From Cyclobacteriaceae bacterium (GTDB taxonomy: Bacteria > Bacteroidota > Bacteroidia > Cytophagales > Cyclobacteriaceae), in contig VFKK01000082.1 of NCBI GenBank assembly GCA_009885605.1, forward strand, positions 1 to 18,484: 18,484 nucleotides of DNA, given 5' to 3'. Made by a program: the position numbers and the translations under genes. Below, piece by piece: positions 7,145 through 14,939 of the stretch. Every line of letters starts with the position of its first letter. The first letter of the stretch is position 1. The notes below the pieces were generated by a model that was not told where the DNA came from, made no database searches, and saw only the letters and a list, made by a program, of their open reading frames with translations.

Positions 7145-8008
7145 TTATCCCAGGTAAGGCTTTAAGGTCTTACTTCTGGATGTATGTCGCAATCGACGTA
7201 TTGCCTTTTCTTTTATCTGTCTTACTCGCTCTCGTGTAAGGTTGAACTTTTCTCCGATTTCTTCAAGAGTCATAGCGTGCTCACCATTTAGACCGAAATA
7301 GAGGGTAATCACATCTGCTTCTCTTTGAGTAAGCGTAGATAATGCTCTTTGAACTTCTTTACGAAGAGAGTCAGTCATCAAGCCATCGTCAGGCTTTTCA
7401 TCTCCGTCATTCTCCAATACGTCCAAGAGGCTGTTTTCTTCGCCTTGAACAAATGGAGCATCCATGGATACGTGTCGACCAGAGATTTTCATGGTATCAA
7501 CTACCTCACTTGCAGAAACTTCAAGAACTTCAGCCAATTCTTCAGGTGAAGGCTCTCTCTCAAACTTCTGCTCTAACTCACTGAACGTTTTGCTGATTTT
7601 ATTAAGTGAACCAACTCTGTTCAACGGAAGACGAACAATTCTTGATTGCTCTGCCAAAGCTTGAAGGATTGATTGTCTGATCCACCAAACTGCATAAGAA
7701 ATGAATTTGAAACCTCTGGTTTCATCGAATCTTTGTGCGGCTTTGATCAAACCAAGATTTCCTTCATTGATCAAGTCTCCAAGAGACAGACCTTGATTTT
7801 GATATTGTTTCGCTACCGAAACAACAAATCTAAGGTTGGCTTTGGTCAATTTTTCCAATGCCAATTGATCACCTTCTCTGATTCTTTTGGCCAGAACTAC
7901 CTCTTCATCTGCAGTCAACAGGTCTACTTTTCCAATTTCCTGAAGGTATTTATCAAGCGACTGGCTTTCTCTGTTGGTAATCTGTTTGCTAATTTTTAGC
8001 TGCCTCAT
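7145..8008 (-). CDS. rpoD: RNA polymerase primary sigma factor (RpoD/SigA type)
   Basis: 287 residues, the short form usual in Bacteroidota, with no region 1.1 and no long non-conserved insertion. Region 1.2 is at about 17-50 (SLDKYLQEIG). Region 2 includes NLRFVVSVAKQYQNQGLSLGDLINEGN and the -7 recognition segment FISYAVWWIRQSI (about 102-114). Region 3 is RIVRLPLNR onward. Region 4.2 has the helix-turn-helix TLEEIGEKFNLTRERVRQIKEKA (about 247-269). It should direct transcription from the TTTG/TAnnTTTG promoters seen elsewhere in this window. It lies 61 bases after pnp on the same strand with no terminator between, so read-through from pnp is possible. Confidence 0.95.
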   Translation of the reverse strand: MRQLKISKQITNRESQSLDKYLQEIGKVDLLTADEEVVLAKRIREGDQLALEKLTKANLRFVVSVAKQYQNQGLSLGDLINEGNLGLIKAAQRFDETRGFKFISYAVWWIRQSILQALAEQSRIVRLPLNRVGSLNKISKTFSELEQKFEREPSPEELAEVLEVSASEVVDTMKISGRHVSMDAPFVQGEENSLLDVLENDGDEKPDDGLMTDSLRKEVQRALSTLTQREADVITLYFGLNGEHAMTLEEIGEKFNLTRERVRQIKEKAIRRLRHTSRSKTLKPYLG

Positions 8009-8069
8009 TCAAAATTATGATTTGTGAAATTGAATTTTTATATAAGTATCAAAGTAATCAAATGATTGA

Positions 8070-10217
8070 TTAAGCCTGTTCTCCGGAGGATGGTTTTTCA
8101 GGTTTAGGCAATAACACCTTTCTTGAAAGTTTGAATTTGCCTGTTTTCTTATCAACATCAATCAACTTAACCACGATTTCTTCTCCAGGCTCCAATACTC
8201 CATCCATGGTATCAAGTCTTTCCCACTTGATCTCGGATATATGAAGTAAACCATCCTTACCTGGCATAAATTCCACAAATGCTCCAAATGGCTGAATATT
8301 TTTCACTTTGCCAGTGTAGGTCTCCCCTATTTCCGGCTGAGCAACAATAGATTTAATGCGTCTCAGGGCAGCATCAAGGTGATCCTGGTTGGCAGAGAAA
8401 ATATTTATTTTACCCTGGTTGTCTACTTCTTCAATAATAATGGTGCAAAGAGTATCCTTCTGAATCTCCTGAATTACCTTTCCTCCAGGCCCGATTACAG
8501 CTCCGATCAATTCTTTAGGAATGAACATCATGAATGATCTTGGAGTATGAGGTTTCAACTCAGCTCTTGGCGTAGCCAAAGTTTTGTTGATCTCATCCAA
8601 AATATGAAGTCTACCTTCTTTAGCCTGATAAAGAGCCTCTTTCAAAACAGAGTAGTCCAAACCTTCAACTTTCAAGTCCATCTGACAAGCTGTGATTCCT
8701 TTGGCGGTACCCGTTACTTTGAAATCCATGTCACCTAAGTGATCTTCATCTCCTAAGATGTCTGAAAGAATCGAATACTTTCCTGTTTTTGGATCAGAAA
8801 TCATACCCATAGCGATTCCGGTAACCGGTGCTTTGATTTGAATTCCCGCATCCATCAATGCCAAAGTGCCCGCACAAACAGTTGCCATTGAGGAAGAACC
8901 GTTTGATTCTGTAATATCAGAAACGATTCTAATTGTGTATGGATTTTCGTTAACCGGAGGAAGTACTTTTTTCAAAGCTCTCATCGCCAGGTTTCCGTGT
9001 CCGATTTCTCTTCTTCCTGGACCTCTGTTTATTTTAACCTCACCTGTAGAAAATCCAGGGAAGTTATAATGAAGATAAAATTTATTGTAACCTGAGAATG
9101 TAGCTCCGTCAATCATCATCTCATCCATCTTGGTTCCAAGCGTACAAGTAGTAATCGATTGAGTTTCTCCCCTTGTAAATACTGCTGACCCGTGCGCAGA
9201 TGGTAGATAATCAACTACTGACCAGATTGGTCTGATTTCGTTTAATTTTCTTCCGTCAAGTCTTTTCTTCTCATCCAAAGTCAGGTTTCTTGCTGCTTCT
9301 TTATGGATTTTATGAAAATATGGGCTGATCAGGCTTGTTTCGAATGAATGCTCGGTACCCAGTCCTGCAACAAACTCATCTTTAATTCCTTTTATCAAAG
9401 CAGAACGCTCAGATTTGTTGGGGATTTGCTTGCTTACAGATGCATATAATTTATCATAAGTATCTGCCTTCATTCTCTCGTAAAGAGCTGAATCAGATTT
9501 CTCGTGAGAATATTCTCTCTTCTTCTCCTTACCTACCATCTTGGTAAGTTCGATTTGTGCCTGGCAATGTCTTTTTATCTCTTCGTGCGCCAATTGCATT
9601 GCCTCAACCATTTCATCTTCTGAAATTTCATTGGCTTCGCCTTCCACCATTAAGATGTAATCTATAGATCCTGCCACGATGAATTCCAAAGATGCTTTTT
9701 CAAGCTCTTTTGGTCCCGGATTAAGTTTATATTTTCCGTCAATTTTAGCAACTCTCACTTCAGAGATTGGACCATTGAATGGAATATCAGAAACCGCCAA
9801 AGCTGCAGAAGCTGCAAGACCAGCTAAACAATCTGGTAGTACCTCATCATCTGAGGACATCAGTGTAATAGCTATTTGAGTATCAGCATGATAATCATCC
9901 GGGAAAATTGGACGTATTGCACGGTCAACAATTCGACTGATCAAAATCTCATAATCCGAAAGCCTTCCTTCTCGCTTCAAAAATCCGCCAGGAATCTTCC
10001 CGGAAGCAGCAAATTTCTCTTGGTAATCTACGGACATCGGTAAAAAATCCACTCCTTCACCTGCTTCTTTTTTGGACATTGCAGTTGCTAAAAGCATTGC
10101 TTTACCCATTCTTACTACAACAGCACCATCTGCTTGTTTGGCTAATGCGCCGGTTTCAATAATGATTTCTCTGCCATCTTCAAGAGTGATGGTCTTAGTG
10201 ATTAAATTTGGTAACAT
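8070..10217 (-). CDS. pnp: Polynucleotide phosphorylase
   Basis: 715 residues, standard length. A 3'-to-5' phosphorolytic exoribonuclease that forms a trimeric ring and degrades mRNA. Two RNase PH-like domains (about 10-145 and 325-550) flank a helical domain; recognisable blocks include FLKREGRLSDYEILISRIVDRAIRP, SSDDEVLPDCLAG and GHGNLAMRALKKVLP. A KH domain holds GAVIGPGGKVIQEIQ from residue 572, and an S1 domain spans about 631-702 (GKVKNIQPFGAFVEF, DGLLHISEI). A short Pro/Lys/Ser tail ends the protein. It follows rpsO, the same order as in many bacteria, but a strong terminator hairpin lies between them. The 67 bases between hairpin and start codon show no clear promoter. Confidence 0.97.
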   Translation of the reverse strand: MLPNLITKTITLEDGREIIIETGALAKQADGAVVVRMGKAMLLATAMSKKEAGEGVDFLPMSVDYQEKFAASGKIPGGFLKREGRLSDYEILISRIVDRAIRPIFPDDYHADTQIAITLMSSDDEVLPDCLAGLAASAALAVSDIPFNGPISEVRVAKIDGKYKLNPGPKELEKASLEFIVAGSIDYILMVEGEANEISEDEMVEAMQLAHEEIKRHCQAQIELTKMVGKEKKREYSHEKSDSALYERMKADTYDKLYASVSKQIPNKSERSALIKGIKDEFVAGLGTEHSFETSLISPYFHKIHKEAARNLTLDEKKRLDGRKLNEIRPIWSVVDYLPSAHGSAVFTRGETQSITTCTLGTKMDEMMIDGATFSGYNKFYLHYNFPGFSTGEVKINRGPGRREIGHGNLAMRALKKVLPPVNENPYTIRIVSDITESNGSSSMATVCAGTLALMDAGIQIKAPVTGIAMGMISDPKTGKYSILSDILGDEDHLGDMDFKVTGTAKGITACQMDLKVEGLDYSVLKEALYQAKEGRLHILDEINKTLATPRAELKPHTPRSFMMFIPKELIGAVIGPGGKVIQEIQKDTLCTIIIEEVDNQGKINIFSANQDHLDAALRRIKSIVAQPEIGETYTGKVKNIQPFGAFVEFMPGKDGLLHISEIKWERLDTMDGVLEPGEEIVVKLIDVDKKTGKFKLSRKVLLPKPEKPSSGEQA

Positions 10218-10277
10218 AAATACGTGTTAGAATTAAAGCGTCGGATGATTAAAAATTGTACTAATAACCTAAAAAAA

Positions 10278-10312
10278 CAAAAAAGTAAGGTCCTCAACAT
10301 TGAGAACCTTAC
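10278..10312 (-). terminator. Intrinsic terminator between rpsO and pnp
   Basis: GTAAGGT (10285-10291) pairs with ACCTTAC (10306-10312); after one mismatch the stem continues with 4-5 more pairs. On the minus strand it is followed by TTTTTTG and further T bases. It begins 7 bases after the rpsO stop codon. By analogy with other rpsO-pnp loci it may be partly read through or cut by an RNase. Confidence 0.85.
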
Positions 10313-10319
10313 CTGAGGG

Positions 10320-10595
10320 TTATTTTCTGAGTCCTAACTCGGCAAGAATTGCTCTGTATCGCTCAATGTTTCTGTGATGGAGGTAATCCAGCAGGCTTCT
10401 TCTTTTACCTACTAGCTTCAACAAACCTAATCTTGAAGAGTGATCCTTCTTATTTGACTTCAAATGCTCAGTCAAATGCTTGATTCTGTGTGTGAAGAGT
10501 GCAATCTGAGACTCAGGAGATCCTGTGTCAGTTTCAGATTTCAACCGTCCATGATTCTTAAACAACTCTTGTTTTGTCTCTGGTGTTAAATACAT
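10320..10595 (-). CDS. rpsO: 30S ribosomal protein S15
   Basis: 91 residues, family-typical. Binds 16S rRNA at the central-domain three-way junction during 30S assembly. Conserved blocks are TGSPESQIALFTHRIKHLTEHL, KDHSSRLGLLKLVGKRRSLLDYL and IERYRAILAELGLRK. A candidate -7 box lies 30 bases before the start codon, and a terminator follows the stop closely, so the gene may be largely monocistronic despite preceding pnp. Confidence 0.97.
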   Translation of the reverse strand: MYLTPETKQELFKNHGRLKSETDTGSPESQIALFTHRIKHLTEHLKSNKKDHSSRLGLLKLVGKRRSLLDYLHHRNIERYRAILAELGLRK

Positions 10596-10624
10596 GTTTA
10601 GTCAAATTTTTGTTAAAACAGACA

Positions 10625-10632
10625 CAAAAGTA
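10625..10632 (-). promoter_or_regulatory. Possible -7 promoter box of rpsO
   Basis: On the minus strand TACTTTTG matches TAnnTTTG exactly, 30 bases before the rpsO start. The -33 region has only CTTTT at roughly the right spacing, overlapping the 3' end of the permease gene's flank. Confidence 0.5.
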
Positions 10633-10657
10633 AGGCTTTATTTATAATAATAAAAGA

Positions 10658-12610
10658 TCAAGCCACTTTTGCTTTAATAACTTTCACTCGATTTTGAATT
10701 GATTTCCATGTTTCCAAATAGAAATCCGGCTCAAATAGTCTGGCATCCTTTCGCGCCTGCCTTAAAAAAAACAATCCAAAAGGGATCAGGCATAAGTTTG
10801 AAAACCATGTACCAATTAATGGATCTACGACGCCTTCTTTTGCCCATTTTTCTCCGGTAATTGTAAGCATGTAAAAAAGAATGAAAAAAGTAATAGAAAG
10901 TATTACTGGCATACCCAGCCCACCTTTTTTTATAATAGAACCCAAAGGTGCTCCAATCATGAACATAACAAAGCATGCAAAGGCCTGAGTGTACTTTTGA
11001 TACCATGCAATTTCAAACCGACGGAATTCCCGATCAAAGCTGTCAACCTGAGCATTCTTCACATTGAAATTGTTTTTCAAATTTCTGGCATTATTCAAAG
11101 CCATTGTCAGAGCATTGGAATTCAACCCACGCTCACTCACGACCGAATCAAGTATAAACCTTTCGCTGACAGTGAGGGGAGCTATCCGTTCCGGCTTTAT
11201 TAATTTTCCGGAATCCTCGATTCCTGAGGTGTCAACTGTTGTTATAAGGCCGGCCGATTCAGAAATAGCACTGTCGCCTATTCTGTCAATTACCGGCAAT
11301 TGAATTGCGGAAGAATCTCTTTTAAAAGCACCTCCGGCCTGACTACCAATAGACATGTAAACTTTCTTTTTACGGAAAACAGTATCACTTTTTGGAAGTT
11401 CAGAATTGCTTGCAATAACCCTCTTTTCTGCGGTAGGAATTGTCGCGGTTTCTGATTTTCCGCTTAAACCAACCGTGTCCACCCCTGCCAGAATTTGATT
11501 AGTCGCCTCACTGGCAATCACATTACTCTCAGGGGACTGCCCCCGCAATGGTATCCCATTTGCATTATTAGAATCAATGGATGCAAATTCATTATTTAAG
11601 AAACCGATCGAATCGTTGTAGGCTTTGTCTTTTCTGGCTCTTATTTGCCTTAATGTATCATCCTCAGCTCTTCTTTCCAGTATAAATTTTAGAGGAGTCA
11701 ATTTTCTCTTTCGGGTAAAAAATGGGTAAATGCTTTCCGCAGTTTGATAATTTTGGTATTTCTGATCGTTGACAAGCGTATTGATGGAATCGAGTCCTGA
11801 CTTGAGTTCCACTATATTCTTAATCGATCTGTTTGTGGACCAAAGATCCTCAGGAGTTCGGGTTAGTTTGAATGCATCCAAATCAAAAATAATGACATTT
11901 TCTTTAAATTTAGTTCTGCTGAACTCTACCGGCTTTTCAGTAATTCCTCTGGTTGCTCTGGCTTCCTTATAATTTTGGCCCTCATACAAGGTCAATTTCA
12001 TATAATTTTCATTAAAAAACGGTTCCATCCGACCTGAATCGGCCATAGTCACATTCAGGTTTCCCTGGCCATCAGAATGGTTATAAATGATAATATCATT
12101 CAGTCGGACCTCATCGGGTTTACTATTGACTTTTAAACTGTATCCCGGAATACCATTGTAAAAAACCCCTTCTTTAATTTCCAAAGCTGGAGACTTCATC
12201 CGAATGTCATATAGCAAACTGAAAGTCTTTAGATTGACTTTTGGAACCAGGTAATTATTGGAAAGGTATGCCACGAATGCTAAAACAATAACAAAAACAC
12301 CAATTGGCCTTAAAGCCCTCAACAATGAAATTCCACTACTTTTAATTGCAGTAAGTTCAAAATGCTCACCCAGGTTCCCAAAAGTCATAAGACTGGAAAG
12401 CAAAACTGCCAAAGGCAACGCCATAGGTGAAATGCTGATCACAAAGTACCCGATCAGCTCCATATAGATCCAAAAGCCAAGGCCTTTGCCAAAAATCTCG
12501 TCGAAGTACTTCAGCATGTTGACAGTCAACAGGATGAAATCCACCACAACAAAAGTTAATAAAAATGGGCCTAAAAAAGACCCAAGTATAAGCTTGTCTA
12601 ATTTCTTCAT
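10658..12610 (-). CDS. LptF/LptG-family (YjgP/YjgQ) permease with enlarged periplasmic region
   Basis: 650 residues; inner-membrane permease subunit of the Lpt system that extracts lipopolysaccharide and passes it to the periplasmic bridge. The N-terminus MKKLDKLILGSFLGPFLLTF and three membrane segments (about 12-34, 46-72, 98-118), followed by YLVPKVN, match LptF/G. Three more membrane segments lie at the C-terminus (from about residue 555), with APLGSIIKKGG and LGMPVILSI typical of the family. Between them is a beta-rich domain and then a long charged, Ser/Thr-rich stretch (about 300-540). The whole protein is about 290 residues longer than the E. coli subunits. Part of the extra stretch (about 363-400) resembles a translated repeat. 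F and G cannot be told apart from sequence alone. A hairpin sits directly upstream. Confidence 0.9.
   Translation of the reverse strand: MKKLDKLILGSFLGPFLLTFVVVDFILLTVNMLKYFDEIFGKGLGFWIYMELIGYFVISISPMALPLAVLLSSLMTFGNLGEHFELTAIKSSGISLLRALRPIGVFVIVLAFVAYLSNNYLVPKVNLKTFSLLYDIRMKSPALEIKEGVFYNGIPGYSLKVNSKPDEVRLNDIIIYNHSDGQGNLNVTMADSGRMEPFFNENYMKLTLYEGQNYKEARATRGITEKPVEFSRTKFKENVIIFDLDAFKLTRTPEDLWSTNRSIKNIVELKSGLDSINTLVNDQKYQNYQTAESIYPFFTRKRKLTPLKFILERRAEDDTLRQIRARKDKAYNDSIGFLNNEFASIDSNNANGIPLRGQSPESNVIASEATNQILAGVDTVGLSGKSETATIPTAEKRVIASNSELPKSDTVFRKKKVYMSIGSQAGGAFKRDSSAIQLPVIDRIGDSAISESAGLITTVDTSGIEDSGKLIKPERIAPLTVSERFILDSVVSERGLNSNALTMALNNARNLKNNFNVKNAQVDSFDREFRRFEIAWYQKYTQAFACFVMFMIGAPLGSIIKKGGLGMPVILSITFFILFYMLTITGEKWAKEGVVDPLIGTWFSNLCLIPFGLFFLRQARKDARLFEPDFYLETWKSIQNRVKVIKAKVA
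11402..11545 (-). repeat. Possible degenerate repeat-derived segment inside the permease gene
   Basis: The segment encodes VIASEATNQ and about 30 residues later RVIAS. The first resembles peptides produced when the widespread GTCATTGCGAG...GAAGCAATC type extragenic repeat is read through (VIASEAKQS-like). The DNA holds an imperfect palindrome around TGATTGCC and TAATCA and a nearby GGGGACTGCCCC hairpin. It is in frame and does not break the gene. Recognition is by eye only. Confidence 0.35.
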
Positions 12611-12619
12611 GGTTTAAAC

Positions 12620-12656
12620 AACTCTCCCTGCGAATAACGATTCATCAGGGAGAGAG
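12620..12656 (-). terminator. Hairpin between the START-like gene and the permease gene
   Basis: CTCTCCCTG (12622-12630) pairs perfectly with CAGGGAGAG (12646-12654), and inside it GAAT (12632-12635) pairs with ATTC (12640-12643) around loop AACG. On the minus strand it is followed only by TTGTTT, so as a terminator it is imperfect. It ends 11 bases before the permease ATG and could instead act in the permease leader. Confidence 0.55.
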
Positions 12657-12682
12657 TTCAAATTTGGTGATTTGGATTGAAA

Positions 12683-13078
12683 TTAACCACCAATTATTTC
12701 TTTGAGCCTTCCAATCAACCCCTCCCAAATAGAGACAGATTCATCTTCGTCATACACATCAGAGTAGTCTATTACTTTGAGAAATAAAGTTTGAGTCAAA
12801 TCATTCTCTTCCAGTTTGAATTCTATGTAGGAATGATCTGTATCAACCGGATTTTTCGGATCGAAAAATTCAAACTTGACATGAGAATTAAGTCTGAGTG
12901 ATGCGAGCTTGGCATAATGCTCCTCGTTGTCAAAATCGAATATATAATTCTTGTCTTCATCAATTTTAACTTCATCAGCAAACCACTCTTCAAGACCGCT
13001 AGCGGAACTTAAGTAATGGAATACTATTTTTTTAGATGCATTGATTTGATAATCAGATACAAATTTATTTTTGACCAT
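12683..13078 (-). CDS. START-like (SRPBCC fold) domain protein
   Basis: 131 residues with the pattern of small Bacteroidota START-like proteins: an initial strand KFVSDYQINASKKIVFHYLSSASGLEEWFADEV, alternating strands through the middle (FDFDNEE, VKFEFFD, SYIEFKL, TLFLKVIDYSD), and a C-terminal amphipathic helix (SIWEGLIGRLKEIIGG). The fold encloses a hydrophobic cavity, but no ligand or activity can be assigned. It is cytoplasmic, with no signal peptide. It precedes the permease gene on the same strand, separated by a hairpin, so a functional link is not implied. Confidence 0.8.
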   Translation of the reverse strand: MVKNKFVSDYQINASKKIVFHYLSSASGLEEWFADEVKIDEDKNYIFDFDNEEHYAKLASLRLNSHVKFEFFDPKNPVDTDHSYIEFKLEENDLTQTLFLKVIDYSDVYDEDESVSIWEGLIGRLKEIIGG

Positions 13079-13318
13079 GATTTTTACTTTTGCTTTATGA
13101 TAAATTCACTTTTTTGGATTCTGTCAACTTGCTTTTCCCAGTACAAGACCTCATATTTGCATTCCAATTTACAAGGGAGGGATTTTAGCTTAGAAAACAG
13201 ATGGTTTTCAATCTCCTATTTTTGATTTTAGACCTTGCCTTAATATAGGCATTAATTTCAAAAATCAATACCAGAAATTCAATTGATGATATTTCTACTA
13301 CCTAAAAATCGGTTTCAT
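13079..13318. other. Intergenic region between the START-like gene and tRNA-Met
   Basis: AT-rich, with no plausible coding frame. It holds a small hairpin TGCCT/AGGCA (13237-13252) and a plus-strand TATTTTTG at 13217 that matches the -7 consensus. That box has no -33 partner and lies about 95 bases before the tRNA. The divergent promoters for the flanking genes must lie here, but I cannot place them. Confidence 0.4.
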
Positions 13319-13392
13319 GGCGAGGTAGCTCAGTCGGTTAGAGCGCAGGATTCATAACCCTGAGGTCACGAGTTCAACTCTCGTCCTCGCTA
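13319..13392 (+). tRNA. tRNA-Met (anticodon CAU), elongator type
   Basis: 74-nt tRNA: acceptor stem GGCGAGG/CCTCGCT (first pair G-U), D arm GCTCAGTCGGTTAGAGC, anticodon loop TTCATAA with CAT, and T arm ACGAGTTCAACTCTCGT. It lacks the three G-C pairs next to the anticodon loop and the mismatched first pair typical of initiator tRNA, so it is the elongator form. A tRNA-Ile with CAU later modified to lysidine is the alternative. CCA is not encoded. Confidence 0.93.
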
Positions 13393-13394
13393 CT

Positions 13395-13430
13395 AAGGCT
13401 TTCAGAAATGGAAGCCTTTTTGTTTTTTGC
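13395..13430 (+). terminator. Intrinsic terminator of tRNA-Met
   Basis: AAGGCTTTC (13395-13403) pairs with GGAAGCCTT (13410-13418) with one G-T wobble and loop AGAAAT. It is followed by TTTTGTTTTTT. It starts 2 bases after the tRNA. Confidence 0.85.
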
Positions 13431-13461
13431 CTTTACTTTTTCAAGTGAAATCTACTATCAC

Positions 13462-13494
13462 TTTGCCATTCAATTTCATTAATCGCTATATTCA
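13462..13494 (+). promoter_or_regulatory. Candidate promoter of the Nramp-family gene
   Basis: TTTG (13462-13465), a 21-base spacer and TATATTCA (13487-13494). The -33 and spacing fit, but the last two -7 bases do not. It would give a very short leader before the ATG at 13512. Confidence 0.35.
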
Positions 13495-13511
13495 AAAGTA
13501 TAGTCTTATCA

Positions 13512-14840
13512 ATGACCCATATTTCAACCAAAGAGCCGCCTCATTCATTTTTCTCAAGACTGAAGTTTCTGGGGCCAGGATTTATCCTATCAGCCTCCAT
13601 TGTTGGCTCAGGAGAGTTGATCGCTACTACCATCCTTGGAGCAAAAGGTGGATTTATCACCTTTTGGGTCATTCTTGTCAGTTGCATCGTAAAAGTTGCA
13701 ATCCAGTTGGAATTCGGAAAAAACGCCATTATAAGCGGGAAAACTTTAATGTTTTCCTTTTCCAAACTACCCGGTCCTTCCTTTGGAAAAGGAAATTGGG
13801 CGGTATGGGCCACATTTATACTCACTTTATTTAAGATTCTTCAATTAGGAGGAATGCTTGGAGGAGCTTCAATAGCGATTGGAATGATATTTCCTGAAAT
13901 CCCCGTGTTAATCTGGGTACCAGTTTTAGGAATTCTATCAAGCTTTTTGATCTATAAAAATTATTACTCTTTAATCGAAAAGGCTTCTATCGTCATGGTG
14001 GTAGGATTCACGCTTTTGACGCTGGCTTCAGTTGTTGCAATATCTTTTACACCGCTTGGTTTTACATTCTCAGATGTGATGAGTGGATTGAAGTTTGAGC
14101 TTCCCTCCGATCTTGTATTCATTGCCATCGGTGCATTCGGAATCACAGGAGTGGCTAGTGATGAAATCATCGCTTATACGTATTGGTGTCTGGAAAAAGG
14201 ATATGCACAGTATGCAGGAGAAAACGATGGTTCCGCCGAGTGGAAATCCAGAGCAAACGGATGGATAAAAATTATGCAACTCGATGCTGTCGTAGCTATG
14301 ATTATCTACACAATTGTAACGGCAGCATTTTACCTGCTTGGCGCCTCTATTCTTTATGGGCGGGACGCAATTCCGGAAGGAAATGAATTGATTAATTCTT
14401 TGGCAAATATCTACACTGAATCTCTGGGAAGTGAAGCCCGCTTGGCATACTTGGCAGGTGCATTCTTTGCTTTGTACTCAAGTGTATTTGCCACTTTAGC
14501 TTACTGGTCCAGGCTATTTCCGGATATTTTCGGACAATTGGGATGGATAAATCCCCAAAGCATCACGGATCGTAAAAAATGGGTATCAATTCTTGCATGG
14601 CTATTCCCTTGTTTGTGGGTGATCACCTACCTCTTTATTGAAATGCCTACTTTCATGATACTTTCAGGCGGCGTTGTCGGTTCAGTTTTGCTGTTGATAG
14701 TTGTTTTCGCAGCAATTCATTTCCGGGCTCAAAATAGATTTTTGAAGTCAGCTTCAGGTCTGATATTTGAAATTATGTTCTGGCTTAGCGTGGCTTCCAT
14801 CGCGACAGTTTCTTTGTATGGTATTTTCAAACTGTTTTAG
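13512..14840 (+). CDS. Divergent Nramp-family transporter lacking DPGN and MPH motifs
   Basis: 442 residues with about eleven hydrophobic segments, an inner-membrane transporter of the LeuT-fold Nramp/SLC11 family. The opening FLGPGFILSASI and the segment ending AIQLEFGK..ISGKTL align with MntH, and IVGSGEL sits where MntH has the metal-binding DPGN of TM1 (VGSGE, residues 31-35). In TM6, where MntH has MPHN, this protein has GITGVASDE (210-218) followed by YWCLEKGYA. The Asp, Asn and Met that normally bind Mn or Fe are therefore absent, though new acidic residues (Glu35, Asp217, Glu218) are nearby. Substrate is unknown; it should not be named MntH. The start gives a short hydrophilic N-terminus. 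It stands alone after tRNA-Met and ends at a shared terminator. Confidence 0.82.
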   Translation: MTHISTKEPPHSFFSRLKFLGPGFILSASIVGSGELIATTILGAKGGFITFWVILVSCIVKVAIQLEFGKNAIISGKTLMFSFSKLPGPSFGKGNWAVWATFILTLFKILQLGGMLGGASIAIGMIFPEIPVLIWVPVLGILSSFLIYKNYYSLIEKASIVMVVGFTLLTLASVVAISFTPLGFTFSDVMSGLKFELPSDLVFIAIGAFGITGVASDEIIAYTYWCLEKGYAQYAGENDGSAEWKSRANGWIKIMQLDAVVAMIIYTIVTAAFYLLGASILYGRDAIPEGNELINSLANIYTESLGSEARLAYLAGAFFALYSSVFATLAYWSRLFPDIFGQLGWINPQSITDRKKWVSILAWLFPCLWVITYLFIEMPTFMILSGGVVGSVLLLIVVFAAIHFRAQNRFLKSASGLIFEIMFWLSVASIATVSLYGIFKLF

Positions 14841-14890
14841 AATAAGAAAAGAATTACCGCTTTAGAATCAATCCTTTACCCTTGAAAACA

Positions 14891-14918
14891 AAAAAGCCTT
14901 CCCGAAGGAAGGCTTTTG
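14891..14918. terminator. Bidirectional terminator between the Nramp gene and rplT
   Basis: GCCTTCC (14896-14902) and GGAAGGC (14907-14913) form a perfect stem with loop CGAA, extended by AAAA/TTTT on either side. It can serve both converging genes: T run for the plus strand after 14913 and for the minus strand before 14896. Confidence 0.88.
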
Positions 14919-14939
14919 TAAAATAAGGCAGTGCACACC

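Noticed and set aside
8010..8017. TAATTTTG on the minus strand as an rpoD promoter
   Set aside because: It is two bases from the start codon, which would place the transcription start inside the gene, and there is no -33 partner.
13217..13224. TATTTTTG on the plus strand as the tRNA-Met promoter
   Set aside because: No TTTG at 19-21 bases upstream and it lies about 95 bases before the tRNA; kept only as a note in the intergenic entry.
13541..13825. 94-residue minus-strand frame opposite the Nramp gene, with other frames of similar kind
   Set aside because: Fully inside a conserved gene on the other strand, with no family resemblance.
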